Source: Phragmites australis (Eukaryota; Streptophyta; Magnoliopsida; Poales; Poaceae). From it: a stretch of 64,000 bases of DNA. The notes under the pieces are model-generated. The model was not told the DNA's origin, searched no databases, and was given only the letters and a program-made list of their open reading frames with translations. The DNA lies in contig NC_084935.1 of NCBI RefSeq assembly GCF_958298935.1, forward strand, positions 7,202,001 through 7,266,000, given 5' to 3'. Below, one piece after another: positions 33,964 through 46,689 of the stretch (positions within the stretch are counted from its first letter, which is position 1; the number at the start of each line of letters is the position of its first letter). The translations under genes were made by a program, and so were the position numbers.

Positions 33964-36900
33964 TTTATTTTGCTCTCTCACTCTCTCCCTCACTCAAGCC
34001 CTAGAGAAAGATCAAGAGGTCACCTCAACGGCTTTGACGACCAAAGACTGATGGAGGAACCTTCCCCGAGCTTACTGAAGACTTCCCCGAGGTCTTCCCC
34101 CTTTTTCACTCGCCGAAGGTGCGTTCTTCCTCCCTAAGCTCCCTCAACCTCTCCAGGAGTCCAATTGATTCATTGGAGCTCCCCCCTGAGGATTTCAATC
34201 TAATAGAAAGTTCCTCTACGCCAAAGTGAATCTTCCCATGCCATCTTTCCATCGTTTCCTAGCTCTAGTCGTTCGCCATTTGGATTTGAACCTAGAAACC
34301 CAAGTATACTCTAGATCTAGATCTCATTCTCGGGGTTTAATGTGTTCAGACCATGCATGTGAAAGGACAACGATATCGCCTAGATGGGGTGAATAGGTGT
34401 TTTAACAAAACTTTGCCCCTTTTACTATTTGGCCTAAACTTGCAGCAAAAATAAACTAAGGATTTTTAACAAGTGAAAAATCTAAATATGTTAGCCTTAA
34501 CTAGTGCACAAACACCCTAAACCAATATGAAGCTTACAATCCTAGAGTGAGACAAAGATTATTCAAATCAAGCAAGATCACTCTAATCTGAAATTACTGT
34601 TCATCAAAAGTTACGATACTGTTTACCAGAAGTTTTAATTTTTACTGTTCATCAGATGTTCCAATTCCCAAAATCGAAAGTTCTGACCACTTCAAAACAA
34701 TAGATTTCAGAATCATGAAATTAACTCTATGCACATACAAATAAGCATGCAAGTATGGATACCAAAGTAATGCACACAAGTAAAAAAGTACGGAGATAAA
34801 TGACTTGTTACCAAAGTTCGGATATCCACCGATATCCTACGTCTCCGTTAAGGAAGCTCGGTCACACTTGAGCTGGGTCTTTTTCAACCCTTTCCCTCAC
34901 AAGGTTGCACACATGCACTCCTCACCTCCACAATAGCCAACTCTTCCTCCACTCCGGAGATGGTGAGTTCCAACTACTTTTGGTCCTACTCACAATCTTC
35001 ACTTGAAGAGATTATCGGCAATCCACCACTGAGCCATCTAGGAGATTGTGGTCTCCAAGAGTAACAAACTCCCAAACTCGTGCACGATCAACACCGAGTG
35101 CTCAAACACACGCAACCTATGCGGTAATCTGTGGGCTACCAAAGCACCACACCCCTTACACACCTCTCTCTCTACTCACTAAGCCACCAAGACTTGATTT
35201 TCACCAAATATTGTTAGAGGGGGAAGGGGAGCACTCAAGGTGGAACACCAAGTTCAAAACACCTCACAAGAGCGACACAAAGCCCTCTTAGTAACCAGCC
35301 CCGCGAAATGAGGCTAAGGGGTATTTACACCCCACTCTGAAAAACTAGCCATTGGACTCAGACTGCACATATCGGAACTTCCGATCTCAAGAAACCAATG
35401 GTCGAAAACTAGCCATTACAGCCTATTTCTAGCACACATTGGAACTTTCGATCCCCGAGATCGAAACTTTCGATTAAAAGATTACTTCAAACCCGAGAGC
35501 ATCAGATTTCTAAAACATCGAAATTTCCAACTGACATCGGAATTTTTGACCTTATACATCAGAGCTTCCGATTTTAGCACAGCTGGCACTCTGAAAATGG
35601 CGATAACTTTTAATTCTGAAGTTCTATTTCGACGATTTCAGACTCTATGGTAAGCTTATTCAGAGGGCTACACATCCCTACTGAATTCATGATCTCAAAC
35701 ACATTTTAAAGTTAGGAACACTCCGAAGACTGATTTGGATACTTCCACCCATTATCCAAAGCTTAATCCCCCAAGATTAAACTAGGAACCATATGAAACA
35801 TGCTAAATACCACTAAGGTTTAGCTACAACCACTTTTCACCAGCAAAGCCGACAACACAAAGGGTTGGATCTCAAACACCTTTTAGATACTTTGGACTCC
35901 TAAAGCGAACTCTCAACATAAACTCATCTCGCACTAAGCACATAGTTTGAGCACTCGACACAACAATCAAGCAACGCTTTCGGCAGTCCCTCTTGATAGT
36001 ACGATTATCGATCTTATAACCCGATCTCCCACAAAACTCCTTAAGACCGGCAAAACTAGAAAACCTATTCTAGTTATACCTTTGTCTTGAGAAATACCGT
36101 CGGACTTGACAAATACATCATCCAAGCCATGATGTTTCTCATTGCTCTTCAAGGCTCGTCATCAACTCCTCTTCTATTGATGACGATGATCATCCTCTCT
36201 TCCATTTTGATCTTTACTTGATCTTCTAAAAGCTTGATGAAGTTCACTTGATTGCTTCCTATGCACCAAGCATGTAAGACTTCTCTTGTCACATCATCTT
36301 CATCTGGTTCACCACTTATGTATGAACCGCAAGCATCAAGCACACAAGTTCTCCATTAAGCTTATCTTGATCTTGCTCTTCAGACTTGGCATATTGAATA
36401 TCTCAATTCAACTCATGCCTTCTTATAGAACCTAACCCCAACTCATCATCAAGCACAAAGCACATGGGTTAATCTATAAAATCTAATTCACAATGTCATG
36501 CCTTTAGTTACTTGATCTCCACAACTTAGCCTTTTTGCTTATTGTCAATCTTCTTGAGCTTCTCATTCATCTCATGAGCATCTTTTGATCTCATGGTATT
36601 CTTCAGCGAATCCATGCTTCATTTCTTATGCATCTCTTATGGAATAATCCTAATAACAATTCTCAACATAATTGTTAATCCATAGGTATTGTTATCACTT
36701 ACCCGAGTATCACTTAGAGCTCATTCATCTTGATGCATATCTCTCCTCTATACATCACCTATGGAACAACCTACTAATAATTCTCGACAACATTGTTAGT
36801 CCATAGGTATTGTCATTAATTACAAAAACCACACTTAAGGGCTAGATGCATTTTCAGCATATCTTCCAAACAATCATAGAAAATGTTCCTCTAGTCTTAT

Positions 36901-38069
36901 AGAGTACTTTAGTGCCCTTTGTCGTGGAAGGTTTCACCAGTGACCCCACAAACGTGCTGCCGGCAAGGTCTGGAGGTCTAATCGCCGCTAGAAATGGTCT
37001 GACTGTCAGTTAGGACCGGAACATCCAAGTTCAAACCCTTATATAAGAGTCAGACCGCCGCTAGGGCCGGTCTGACCGCAACCATGCCTTCGGTCAGATT
37101 GCTAGGTGCCAAAGCTCCCTGCTGGCTACTAGTCAGATTACCACTTCCCCGTTGGTCTAACCGCCAACCATCAAGGTTGTATGTACTTAGGTTACCTTGG
37201 CTGGGATTTCAAACTTTAAAACCATAATCTTCACAAATGTTTTCGAAACACGGCGCTCTATTATTGCTCAAGCATGCATCATATACACACATTTTCATCA
37301 TTTAATTATTTATTCAATGCATTCGTATTTTGTTTGGAGAGTGATGCACTGTCGTTCTTGGTGGTTGAGATCGACGCCGAACTTCTGAACATGAGCGAAG
37401 CACTTGGAGCAATAAGAAAAGCATCTAAGCATATTCAACATACTACTTTGGATCTCGTATTATATAACTTGATAAACTACGCTTTATGTATGTTTGCATG
37501 AGTAGTGGGTCCATTGTTGGGTTTATATGTATATAACATATACTGATTTATATTACCTCTACCTTGAGTTATTGATTATCCATATCTTTGTAGCCTTAAA
37601 ACAATATGTTGATGTCTAACGTACAAGTTTGTTCGATATGCTTAGCAATGCTTAGGTCATCGGTAGAAGTCGAGCAATAGTTCAACTGTTGTTCACGAGC
37701 ATAGAGCTTGCTTAATGTTCACACTGATTATGATTATGATGTTGAGTGGTATGAGATGTGAGGATGAAGCAAGATGTGGGAGGTGCTAGGGGTATATTGG
37801 GAGAGGAGTCTGGATGCCATAGACAACTTGCATTGGTTAAGCACTGATCATCGGTGTTGTTGGCTTTATCACTTTTCTGTATTTATCACATACTCAGATA
37901 TGAGATGGGTAAGCCAAGTACCGTAAGTCACCGTATTCTTTTGACCTATGCGCTCGGGGTGTGAGCAAGGGCTTGTAGAGGCACCGAGAAGCGCCGATAA
38001 ATCGTAGTACTTTCGGGGTCTCGGTGGCCTCCACATACATCGGGCATGGGGGCAAAGGTTCGGGGTGGG
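33609..38069. repeat. Relic of a long LTR (copy A), split by another LTR
   Basis: It begins TGTCACATCCCAAAATATTA. An AT-rich part, a long (CT)n run (33911-33960) and then, after the 34360-36856 insertion, a segment at about 37360-37700 follow. That segment (e.g. GCATCTAAGCATA, TTTGTAGCCTT, TTGATGTCTAAC) is repeated in diverged form at about 40060-40400 in copy B. The right end is cut where copy B starts. Borders and superfamily are uncertain. No protein domain is seen. Confidence 0.45.
34360..36856. mobile_element. Solo LTR of about 2.5 kb nested in LTR relic A
   Basis: It starts TGAAAGGACAACGATATCGC and ends CTAGATGCATTTTCA, i.e. TG..CA. The flanks are GCATG (34355-34359) and GCATA (36857-36861), a 5-bp duplication with one mismatch. 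The start (TGAAAGGAC..CGCCTAGATGGGGTGAATAGG) and the end (..AGATGCA.TTTCA) match a repeat I recall as common in grass genomes. The interior has no coding domain. The family is not assigned here. Confidence 0.6.
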
Positions 38070-41042
38070 TGTGACAGCCCAAAGTCTGTAAACATGTAAT
38101 TAAGCATTGTAAGCATCATTAGCATTGTGCTTAATTGTTTTGAGCAAGTTTTGACATGCAATTCAAATTAAACATAAATGGTTAAAGTCAATACTAAATG
38201 GTGTTTTGTGAAGCATCTCGTAAAGTTGTTGTATAACATAGAGTGGGAAACAATTTTAGAAATTAGTCCATACCATACGAAGAATATAAATGAATTTTCC
38301 CAATTTTTGGGAATTATTTTGAAGCTATAAAAATTATAACAAGTCAGAAAAGCTTGCATCTTTGGAGAATTTTAGTTTAAAATTGGCTTAGGCTATTGGG
38401 ATCAAACAAATTAAAATGGATTGCACTTGAATTATAGTTTCACACAAAATTTATCCCACGAATTTTGGACCATAGGAAAATATCCAAATGGTTTGGAAAA
38501 GGGATGAGGATATTTTTGGTCGGCTACTGTTCATGCCCATCCCTCTCTCTAGCCGCCACTTTCCTTGACTTTGGAGGCCGGTCACAACCACGTCACCGGA
38601 AAGCCAGGTCATGGCACCGTGCTCCTTCCTGAGGTGTCGTGCATTACCCTTATCTCCTCCCCTCGCCCTCCCTCTCTGCTTGCTCTCCTCTCTCTCTCTC
38701 TCTCTCTCTCGCTCGGACGAGCCAACAGAGCAGAGTGCCACAACGCACGTCACCGCCAAATCCGTCGTACCACCTATGAACTCCCTCGAGCCCGAGCCAT
38801 GTGAAGTAAGGAAGAAGGCTTCTAAAGCACCCCGGTTGTTTCTCCTCCGAGACCCCACTCTTCCCCGATCGGATTTCACGTGCCAGTGTCGTCTTCGTCA
38901 GTGTCGGCACCTTCCCTCCACATCTCACCACCGAGCATCTGAGCCGCTACTTCTCCGGTCCACCCAAGCCCGCGATGAGCTTCCCTGTGCTCTCCTCTAC
39001 TTTTTGCGTGCGCAATTTTTCTCTTAGCTTGTCATCGGCGCGGTTGTTGATGGTGGCTGAGCTGCCGCCTCCTCCCTGCACACGCCGCCGGCTGAGCCAT
39101 CGTCAGGCCCATCAACATCTAGCCATGCCATTGTGTTCGTTGTGCCACGTGGAAGCTTTAGGCGCCCTCGGTCGGGCCATTTCGGTTTCCGTTCACCGCC
39201 AACACGCTCGAACCTAGCCATTGTCGTGTCACTGATGTCGTGCACCGTCGCCGCCGCTATCCAACCATCGTTGTCGATGACCTGTGCCCCAGTCGAGTCC
39301 ACGCGCATCGGCTGGTGGTGCTGCTACCCTCCTCGGCTGCCAGCATTGCGCCTCTCGCCGTCGGCAGATGCCAGCACCGCCCGCCATAGTCGGCCATTGG
39401 CGCGGGTCAGTTTTGACCCAAGTCAAATAAGCCAGGCCCGCACTTCATCTCTGTGGCTAGAAACAACCTCATGCAAAAAGGTTTTCGGGCCAATTTTTTA
39501 TTCAGTTATTTAGTGAAATCAATTTATTGCTCAATGGTTAATCGGTCGAAATTGGTAAAATTCATATGAAAATGAAAATAGCTTCAAAAACAATGAAACC
39601 AGTTTTGTTAGATTCATATGATCATAATCTACATGATAAAAAAAATACTAGGGGATATGAAATATATACTGGAATTTCTGTGACTAATGAAATATGTTTA
39701 AACCTTTGTTAATTCATAAATAAATATTGGTAACTCCAACATTGATGAAACCAAATTTGTAAATCTTATTAGTTGATTCCCTGCTCATTAAAAATAATCA
39801 CCCTCATGTTAAGTATAAATTAATTTTCTAATTAGGTCTAAACTTTGTGTTAAGCTTAATTAACCTAGGAAATGATTAAATGCTTAACATTAGTCCAAAT
39901 TAGGAAATCTTTGAGACCTTAAAACTCATGACCTGAAAACATTGCATCTCAACTATCGTTATGCACTGTGAAGTATCTTTCATTGCACTCATTCATGCTC
40001 ATCATTGCATGTGTTCTTTTAGTGAACAAAAACTGGAGCGTGACATGGGTGTGATCGAGGGCAACGCCGAGGCACACCACTTCTGCGAATTCTGTGTAGG
40101 TAGCATTAGACAGACCTCGGAGCGATAAAGCAAGCATCTAAGCATACTGCACCCTTTGTTCGAATTGAATGGAGTCTCAATTGATAAATTATGCTTTATG
40201 TATATTTGCATGCGTTGAGTCAAGTGTCGGACTTATCCGGGTAGAACCTATGTTGATTGCATGATCTCAACCTGGTGTTGTTGTTTATCAATATCCTTGT
40301 AGCCTTGTTTACTAGGTTGATGTCTAACTTAAGAGTCGCTTGAAATGCTTAGCAATGATTAGGTCCCCGTTGTTCATGAGCATAGGGCTCACTTATGGTT
40401 CATGAATACATTTATGATGTTGAGATGGTTGGATGAGCGGTGAGTATAAGATGTGATATGAGCAGTGTTAGGGGTGTTTTCTGCTCAGGAGGAGTCCTCG
40501 GTGCAATTCGGGAGAGGAACCTGAACACCGTAGACCGCATGCATTGTTTAAGGTCGTCCGTCAGTGCAGTTGTCTCTAGCACTTACCTTACTCACTACAT
40601 GTCGATCTAATGGTAAGACGAGCCGAATACCTCTGTAGCTATGGTCATTTGGGCCCGAATATCAACAGTTTGAGCGGGTGGGCTTGTAGATGTATCTAGT
40701 TTGCTCCGGGAGTAGTTCTAGATACCTCCGCGCCGAGCGATACATGATCCAAATAGTTATGGCTTATTAGGAAAGGTTGATACGAGTACCCCTTGTGTGG
40801 GCTTGTGTGGACACGTGAGCTGTATGATCCTTTGCTAGTGGCTCAATGTATAATCCTTGAAGTCTGGCTATTTTTATGTGCCCTATTTGGATTAAATCTT
40901 GCGAGTACCTTCGTACTCATGCTGCTCTTTCAGGTTTGCTGGTGAGGAAGATGTGGTGTTTGGCTACTTCACGCCCGCCGGCGATGGTGGCAAGCATGAG
41001 TAGTGCATCCTACTCTGTCGGCGTAGCTTTTGGGGGCGGTGC
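38070..41042. repeat. Relic of the same long LTR family (copy B)
   Basis: It begins TGTGACAGCCCAAAGTC and is similar in layout to copy A. An AT-rich part is followed by a CT run (38688-38712), a GC-rich part (38560-39420) whose open frames look like low complexity, a second AT-rich tract (39480-39950), and the segment shared with copy A. It is interrupted at 41042/41043 by the large Gypsy element. No protein domain is recognised. Confidence 0.45.
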
Positions 41043-42611
41043 TGTCAGAGGATTAACTCCTGTCGCAGGGATCCCGAGAGACCCCTTTTTAGAGATTCGG
41101 CCGGGGGGATGATCCTGAATAAGTTCGCTGGAGAAATGAATGAGAGTAAATGCAACGGCCGGTGGTGGGGGTGATGACCTAGTGCAGAAAGAAGTAAATG
41201 CACCGGAAAATTTAGACAGGTTCGGGCCGCACAGGGGCGTAATACCCTACTCCTGTGTGGATGTAATAACTGTCCTGAGGAAGTCCCTCAAGGATGTTGC
41301 TGGTTACAAGAATATTGTGTCTAACTAAGAGCTCGAGGCTTCTTGTTCTTGGGCAGGAACTACGGTTTGGTTCTTGGTGCTTCTGTGCTTGATGCTTGCG
41401 GTCTCTTGGACGTCTCGGATGTATCTTTGGTCAGATTCTCTTTTGGTCTATTCTTGGTTTTTTGCCCGTTCTCTTCTGTGTGCCGACTCTTTTATGCACT
41501 CTCCGGCTACGACATGCCCCGAACGGGAAGGAGGGGGCGCAAGTTCCAAGACGCCATGACTGGGAAAGGCGTCATCATTTCCTCTGGGTGAAGTGACCGG
41601 GGAGGTGGAAAACGCGGCGCACGCCCGGTCACTTGTCACCATAAACGCCCTGGCAACGGGCGCTGTTGAGAGGGCCCACCGGGCAGCCACAGAGCTACCC
41701 GGCGTGCCCGCCCTGTCTTGTTCCGCCTACCACGGCAGGGCGGCAGGCGGAATGCCTTGATCATGGCGATGTTATCTTGAGACACACCGGATGATACGGG
41801 ACGGGACCCGTGCAATTAATAGCCCCACGCCTCTCTGCCAAAACGTGGCAGGAACTGACACTGCGGCGGGAGCAGTTGGGAATGTCAGGCCGCGCACGCT
41901 CATTAAATGCAGCCTCTGGCCTCTGACTGATTGACACCTCATTGGCGGGCCCCTCGGGGGCCTTTCCGGGTCGTCAGGGCACCGAGCGCTCGGGGGTACT
42001 GCTCACCTCCCCGAGCACTCTCTCCCGAGAATGCTTATCCTTGTCCTCGGGGCACCGGGTGCTCGGGGGTACTGTTTACCTCCCCGAGCACCCTCTCCCG
42101 AGCACTCTTGTATGAACCTTCGGGGAACCGAGAGCTCGGGGGCTGCCACGTCCAACCCTGAGCACTCTCTCCCGAGCACTTTTGCACAGATCTTTCGGGG
42201 AACCGAGAGCCCGGGGGCTGCCACGTGCAGCCCCGAGCACTCTCTCCCGAGCACTTTCACACTGACCCTCGGGGAACCGTGCGCTCGGGGACTGCTGCGC
42301 GCAGTCTCTGAGCAGTCTCTCCCGGAACTTAGCTCTTCTGATCGTCGGGGGACTAGGGTGCTCGGGGTGACCGAGCACCCCCCCCCCCCCCGCCCCCCCC
42401 CCCCCCCGAGCACTTTCTTCCCGGTACTTAGACTCTGCGGGTCATCGGGGAACTGGGGTGCTCGGGGACCAGGGACTGTGGCCTCGAGCACCTTCTCCCG
42501 GAACTTAGAATTTCCTCACCCCGCAAGAGGGACCTCGCGGGATGGTGACACGTGGCAGACGGCGGGCCTGGCCTCGGGACTCAGGGACCCCCGATTCCTG
42601 ATACACCGACA
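41043..42611 (-). repeat. 3' LTR of the large Gypsy element
   Basis: This 1569-bp LTR runs from TGTCAGAGG to ATACACCGACA and is homologous to the solo LTR at 31912-33452. It contains diverged copies of the 73-bp unit (41980-42300) and two C homopolymers separated by one G (42378-42407). Next to it, 42612-42626 is the complement of the purine-rich priming tract GGGCCCGGGGGCTAC. Confidence 0.88.
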
Positions 42612-42966
42612 GTAGCCCCCGGGCCCATTGGTAAGCGATGGCACGGAGACTGCGGATGGGCCCTTCGTCGTGAACGAGGCTGAGGCTGGCGTGGACGCCA
42701 CATGGCAAGCTTTCAAGAGGTGGCCCTTTAGATCCGGGCCTCTGGTACGGCCCAACGGGGAGACGAACGGACGTGCGTCCACACAACTCCCGAAGGGCAT
42801 GACAACGGGACGGGGGCACGCGCGGCTGCCGCGCAGATCGAGGAAAATACGCCTGGCAGCCGCTGACACAGCACGACCAGCGGGAGATTCGCCTGGCAGT
42901 TGCGTCGACCGAGGAAACCGTCCCGCCGAGTGCACCGTTGGCAGGAGACGTTTGAATTCTCTGAGA

Positions 42967-42974
42967 TATAAAAG
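42967..42974 (+). promoter_or_regulatory. TATA box of the antisense gene in the Gypsy element
   Basis: TATAAAAG is followed by a purine run and then a pyrimidine-rich start region. It lies 160 bp upstream of the + strand ATG at 43127. It is internal to the element and on the opposite strand to gag-pol, so the antisense gene would not depend on the LTR promoter. Confidence 0.55.
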
Positions 42975-43126
42975 GGGGAGGGGATCGATCCGCCCCCCTC
43001 TTTACGCTATCTTGCGATCTTGCTCTCGTTTCTTTCGTGCTCCGGAGCCCTTAGAACCCTTTTAGGCGATCGGAGCTCTTCTCTTTCTTCCTCTCCACCA
43101 CCCCGACAACCTCCCCCTCCGACGAG

Positions 43127-46100
43127 ATGCCGAGAGCCGGGGGAAGCCGCCGCGACAGGACTCCAGACAGCGTGCTGCCGGAGTCTCGCTTGAAGAATGA
43201 GGAGGCGGCGGATAAAGTCAGGAAGATGCTGGTCCCCGAAGGCCAGCAGGGAGCCTCGGTGGTGGCGCCAGTGAACTTCCCGCCGGCGACGACAATTCCC
43301 GGGCGCATCGTCTTGTTCACATCCTTCATGGCGGCGGGGCTGGTGCCGCCGTTCTCAACGTTCTTACTCCAAGTCCTCGACACCTACGGTGTCCAGCTGG
43401 TGCACCTGAGCCCCAACTCCGTCGTAGTGCTGGCGGTGTTCGCACATCTGTGCGAGATGTTCGTGGGAGTGGCGCCTTCGGTGACGCTTCTTCGACATTT
43501 CTTCGTCTTGCGATCGACCGGGAAGAAGAGGGGGTACTCCACGGCGGACGTCGTGGGGTGCTGCAATCTTCGGCTGCGAGACGGCATGGGGGAGCGGTAC
43601 ATCCCCCAGGTGCGGTGAAGCAAATGGGAGGAGTGGCGGCGGAACTGGTTCTTCATCGACATCGACCCCATGACCGTCTCGCCCTACCGAAAGTGGCGAC
43701 AGAGCCCCAGAAGTCGACGTGGGAGGCGCCACCGTTGGAGGACGCGAGGTTGGAGCCGGTGTTCGAGCGCATTAGATTCCTGCGCGACGCTGGGCTGACC
43801 TCGGTAATGGTAGTGGCGGACTTCCTGCGCCACCGCCTGGCGCCCCTGCGGGAGCGGGCCCGACCGTGCTGGCTCTACACCGGGCCTGAAGACATCACCA
43901 GGACACAAATCGGCGCAAGCTGGGACCTAGGCCCGGCGAAGCTGAGGGGCATGATCCGAGTGGTGACCGGCGTGGAGGACACAAGCCGGGCGGAGCTCCT
44001 GTGGCTGGAAATGGCGCTCTGCGCCAACCCCGAGCGCACGACGATCCTGGCGAAGCTGCCGGAGTTTGACGCCCAAGGGCTCGTCGACCGGCCGAGGAGC
44101 CGGAGCCCCGAGGCCCCCGAGCTTCCTGGGTTAGATGAGGTGGCCAGCGAGGGGGCCACGAGCAGCCAGGTGCAGACTGGTGGCCCGGGCGCCGGGAGCG
44201 GCGAGCCGCAGGCCAGCGGTGGGGCTGCTGCGGGCAGCAGCCGTCGCACCAAAGGAGGAGGAGGCACCACCGATGACGGAGCGGTGGCGGCGCCAGAGGA
44301 TCGGGGGAAACGCCCCCGGGTCTACATTCCCGTGCTGGAGTCCCCGACGTCGCCATCGGCGGTGGCCGCGTTTCCGGTTCTGGAGCCGCGCCTCGAAAGG
44401 ATGGGGCCGGCCCCAGCGCCCGGAGACCGCACAGCGGCCCCACCGAGCCCCCGATGGAAGAGGAGAAGGGAGGACTCTGGACCGGCACTGTTGGGCCCGG
44501 AGTTCAGGCTCCCGGCGGCCGAATGGCAGTACCGGGGGACTGCGACCGCGTAAGTTTCATTCTTCGTTCTTTCTTGGGCGTGCTTCGCCCGAACTAAACT
44601 TCGGTTTTGATCTTCATCTATCTCCTGCAGGCCGCCCACGGGCGCCGTCGAGGTTGAAGGAGCGCCGGCACGGTGCCAGCACCCGAGCCAAGCCGGCCGG
44701 CGGAAATGAGGCAGGCAAACGCGGCGATAGCGGCGGGGCCAGCGGATGCGGCGGCCGGGGCAAGGCCAGCGGACGCGGCGGCCGAGGTGAGGACGGTGGA
44801 AGCGGTGGCCGAGGCGAGGACGGCTGAAGCGGCGGCCGAGGCGGGGACGCAGCCGTCGCCCGGACCCTCGGCGCCGGTGGAACCTACCCCGGGTGTGCAG
44901 AGCCCGGGGCGGATGATGGCCTTGCAACCCTTGGGGACCCCGAACCCCCCGGAGGAGGGTAGCGGGGAAACCAGCGCTCCACCGGCGCCCGGCCGGCCTG
45001 CCGACCCCTTCCTGGCCGCGATCGAGGGCGTCCAGGTGGCGGTCGAGCGGCTGGGCGCGACGGTGGACGTGAAGGAGGAGCAGCTTGAAGCGGAGCACGC
45101 CAGGCTAGACTCGGAGAGGGCGTAGCTTGCGGCCGCCTGGCGCACCTTCGAATCCCGCCTCGCCGCGCAGCGCACCGCCAACGAGGAGGAGCAAAAAGCC
45201 GTGGAAGAGGCCCGCGCGGCGGCCGCGCGGGAGCAGAAGCTTTTGGAAGATACCCGCGCGGAGATTGCGCGGGAGCGGGAGGTTTTGGGGAGCGCTCGTG
45301 CAGAGGCTGCGCGGGAGCGAGAAGACGCTGCCCGCCTGGCTGAGGCATCGCGGCAGCAGGCTACCGAGGCCCTTTCCAGGGAGAGGCGGGTGGAGGAGCG
45401 GGAGGAGGCGGTCGCGAGCCGCGAGATGGCGGCGGAGGCCCTCGAGGCCGACCTGACCTACCGGGAGGGCGAGATCGACCGGGCTCACGCCGACATCCAG
45501 CGTTCGGCAGCGGAGCTCCAGAGCATCGAGGGGGACCTCCGACGCTGGGAGGAGGACGTCGCCATCCGGGAGTTCGACGCCGAAATCACGGCAGCGGACT
45601 TGGGCGCCCGGGAGGACTTGCTGTCCCGTCGGGAGGGGGAAGCTGCCGAGGTGGCGGCGGCTGTCGCTGCTAGGGTGGAGGAGAACGCAAAGCACGAGGC
45701 GGAGTTGACCGCCCGCGAGCGGGCTCTGTCCGAACTGGTGGCGCAGGCGAAGCAAGCCGCCGGCCCTGCACCCGACGCCGGCGCTTCTGGAGCGGCCAGG
45801 GGCCAGGGTCTCGAGGAGCAGCTGCGGGCCACGAAGGAGAAGCTCGAGGCTGCTTTTGTCGCGCGGGTCAACCTGCAGCAGATGTTGGAGGACATACTCT
45901 GGCGGATGCAGCGGGTCGTGGCGAGGGCCGGCCTTGGTGACTCATCGTGGACGAGAAAGGCGACGCCCCCGGACGACACGTCCTGGGGCTCCAGCAAGTC
46001 TGCGAGCGCCTCGAGGCGCTGCCCTGGGCTGTCCAGGAGCTTGCCGCCCGGGAAGGACGTGGCTTGGCCCAAGCGGTGGCCGAGCACATTCTGGCCTGCT

Positions 46101-46294
46101 ACCGGAGCAGAGACTCGAACTTCCCGCTGGAGCCAGCGCGGGAAGGAGTAGTCGAAGCCGAGGGAGAGGCCGCCCGGGAAGCGGTTCGAAGCACCGCTGC
46201 CGAGGTGGTGGCCGGCTTCAGGCGGGAAGTGCCGCCGCCGCCAGTCCCCGAGGATGGCCAAGACGGGTCCGACGTCGACTCTGCCTCCGACTAG
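43127..46294 (+). pseudogene. Antisense ORF of the Gypsy element (Transposase_28-like N-terminus, coiled-coil C-terminus)
   Basis: The product resembles plant 'putative gypsy-type transposon' proteins (Pfam Transposase_28, PF04195); the function is unknown. From the ATG at 43127: an N-terminal domain with GRIVLFTSFMAAGLVPPFST, then ..YIPQVR; a block KVATEPQKSTWEAPP..GLTSVMVVADFLRHRL; a Gly/Ala/Ser-rich linker; and a Pro-rich end at 44548. A canonical intron (GTAAGT at 44550, CTGCAG ending 44630) follows. The second exon has an Ala/Glu-rich linker and a very long heptad-rich coiled coil (45126-45940). The C-terminus ends EDGQDGSDVDSASD at 46294. Damage includes TGA at 43616, a frameshift near 43680, TAG at 45123 and a frameshift near 45940. 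The TATA box is at 42967. GC-rich sequence opens many shadow frames on the - strand. Confidence 0.75.
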
Positions 46295-46689
46295 GCTTTT
46301 GTAGTAGTTTCTTCTTCTTTTATTTTTGTCTTGATGTAAATACGGGAGTGATCCCTTAGAAATGCTTGTATTCCCCTTGTAAATATAATGGAACCTTTTC
46401 TTTGGGCTCACAACTCCGATATCCTCGAGTACTTAGTGCCTTTTCTGATGTTTTGCCTTGATGTCCTGGGAAGTACTTAGTCGGTCCGACCCCGACCTTT
46501 CCGTCCCCAAGAACGAAGTCGTCCCGATCATCCTTCTCGGCGTGTTCAGCCCCCGAGCCCTCGCAAGTCCGCATCGGCTAAGTCAAAAGACAAAGACATG
46601 AACTTCCTTGCTCGGGAGATAGGTCGATCCAGCACGGAGCACGCCATGACCGGTGAACACTTTTTCGCCTTGTGACCACTCAGTCAGCA

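Noticed and set aside
42003..42615. ORFs of 162 and 194 aa inside the Gypsy LTR
   Set aside because: They arise from LTR tandem units and poly-C tracts and are not conserved coding sequence.
43364..45755. Several - strand ORFs opposite the antisense gene (up to 258 aa)
   Set aside because: The + strand shows ordered conserved blocks, an intron and a TATA box. The - strand peptides are Arg/Pro-rich shadows.
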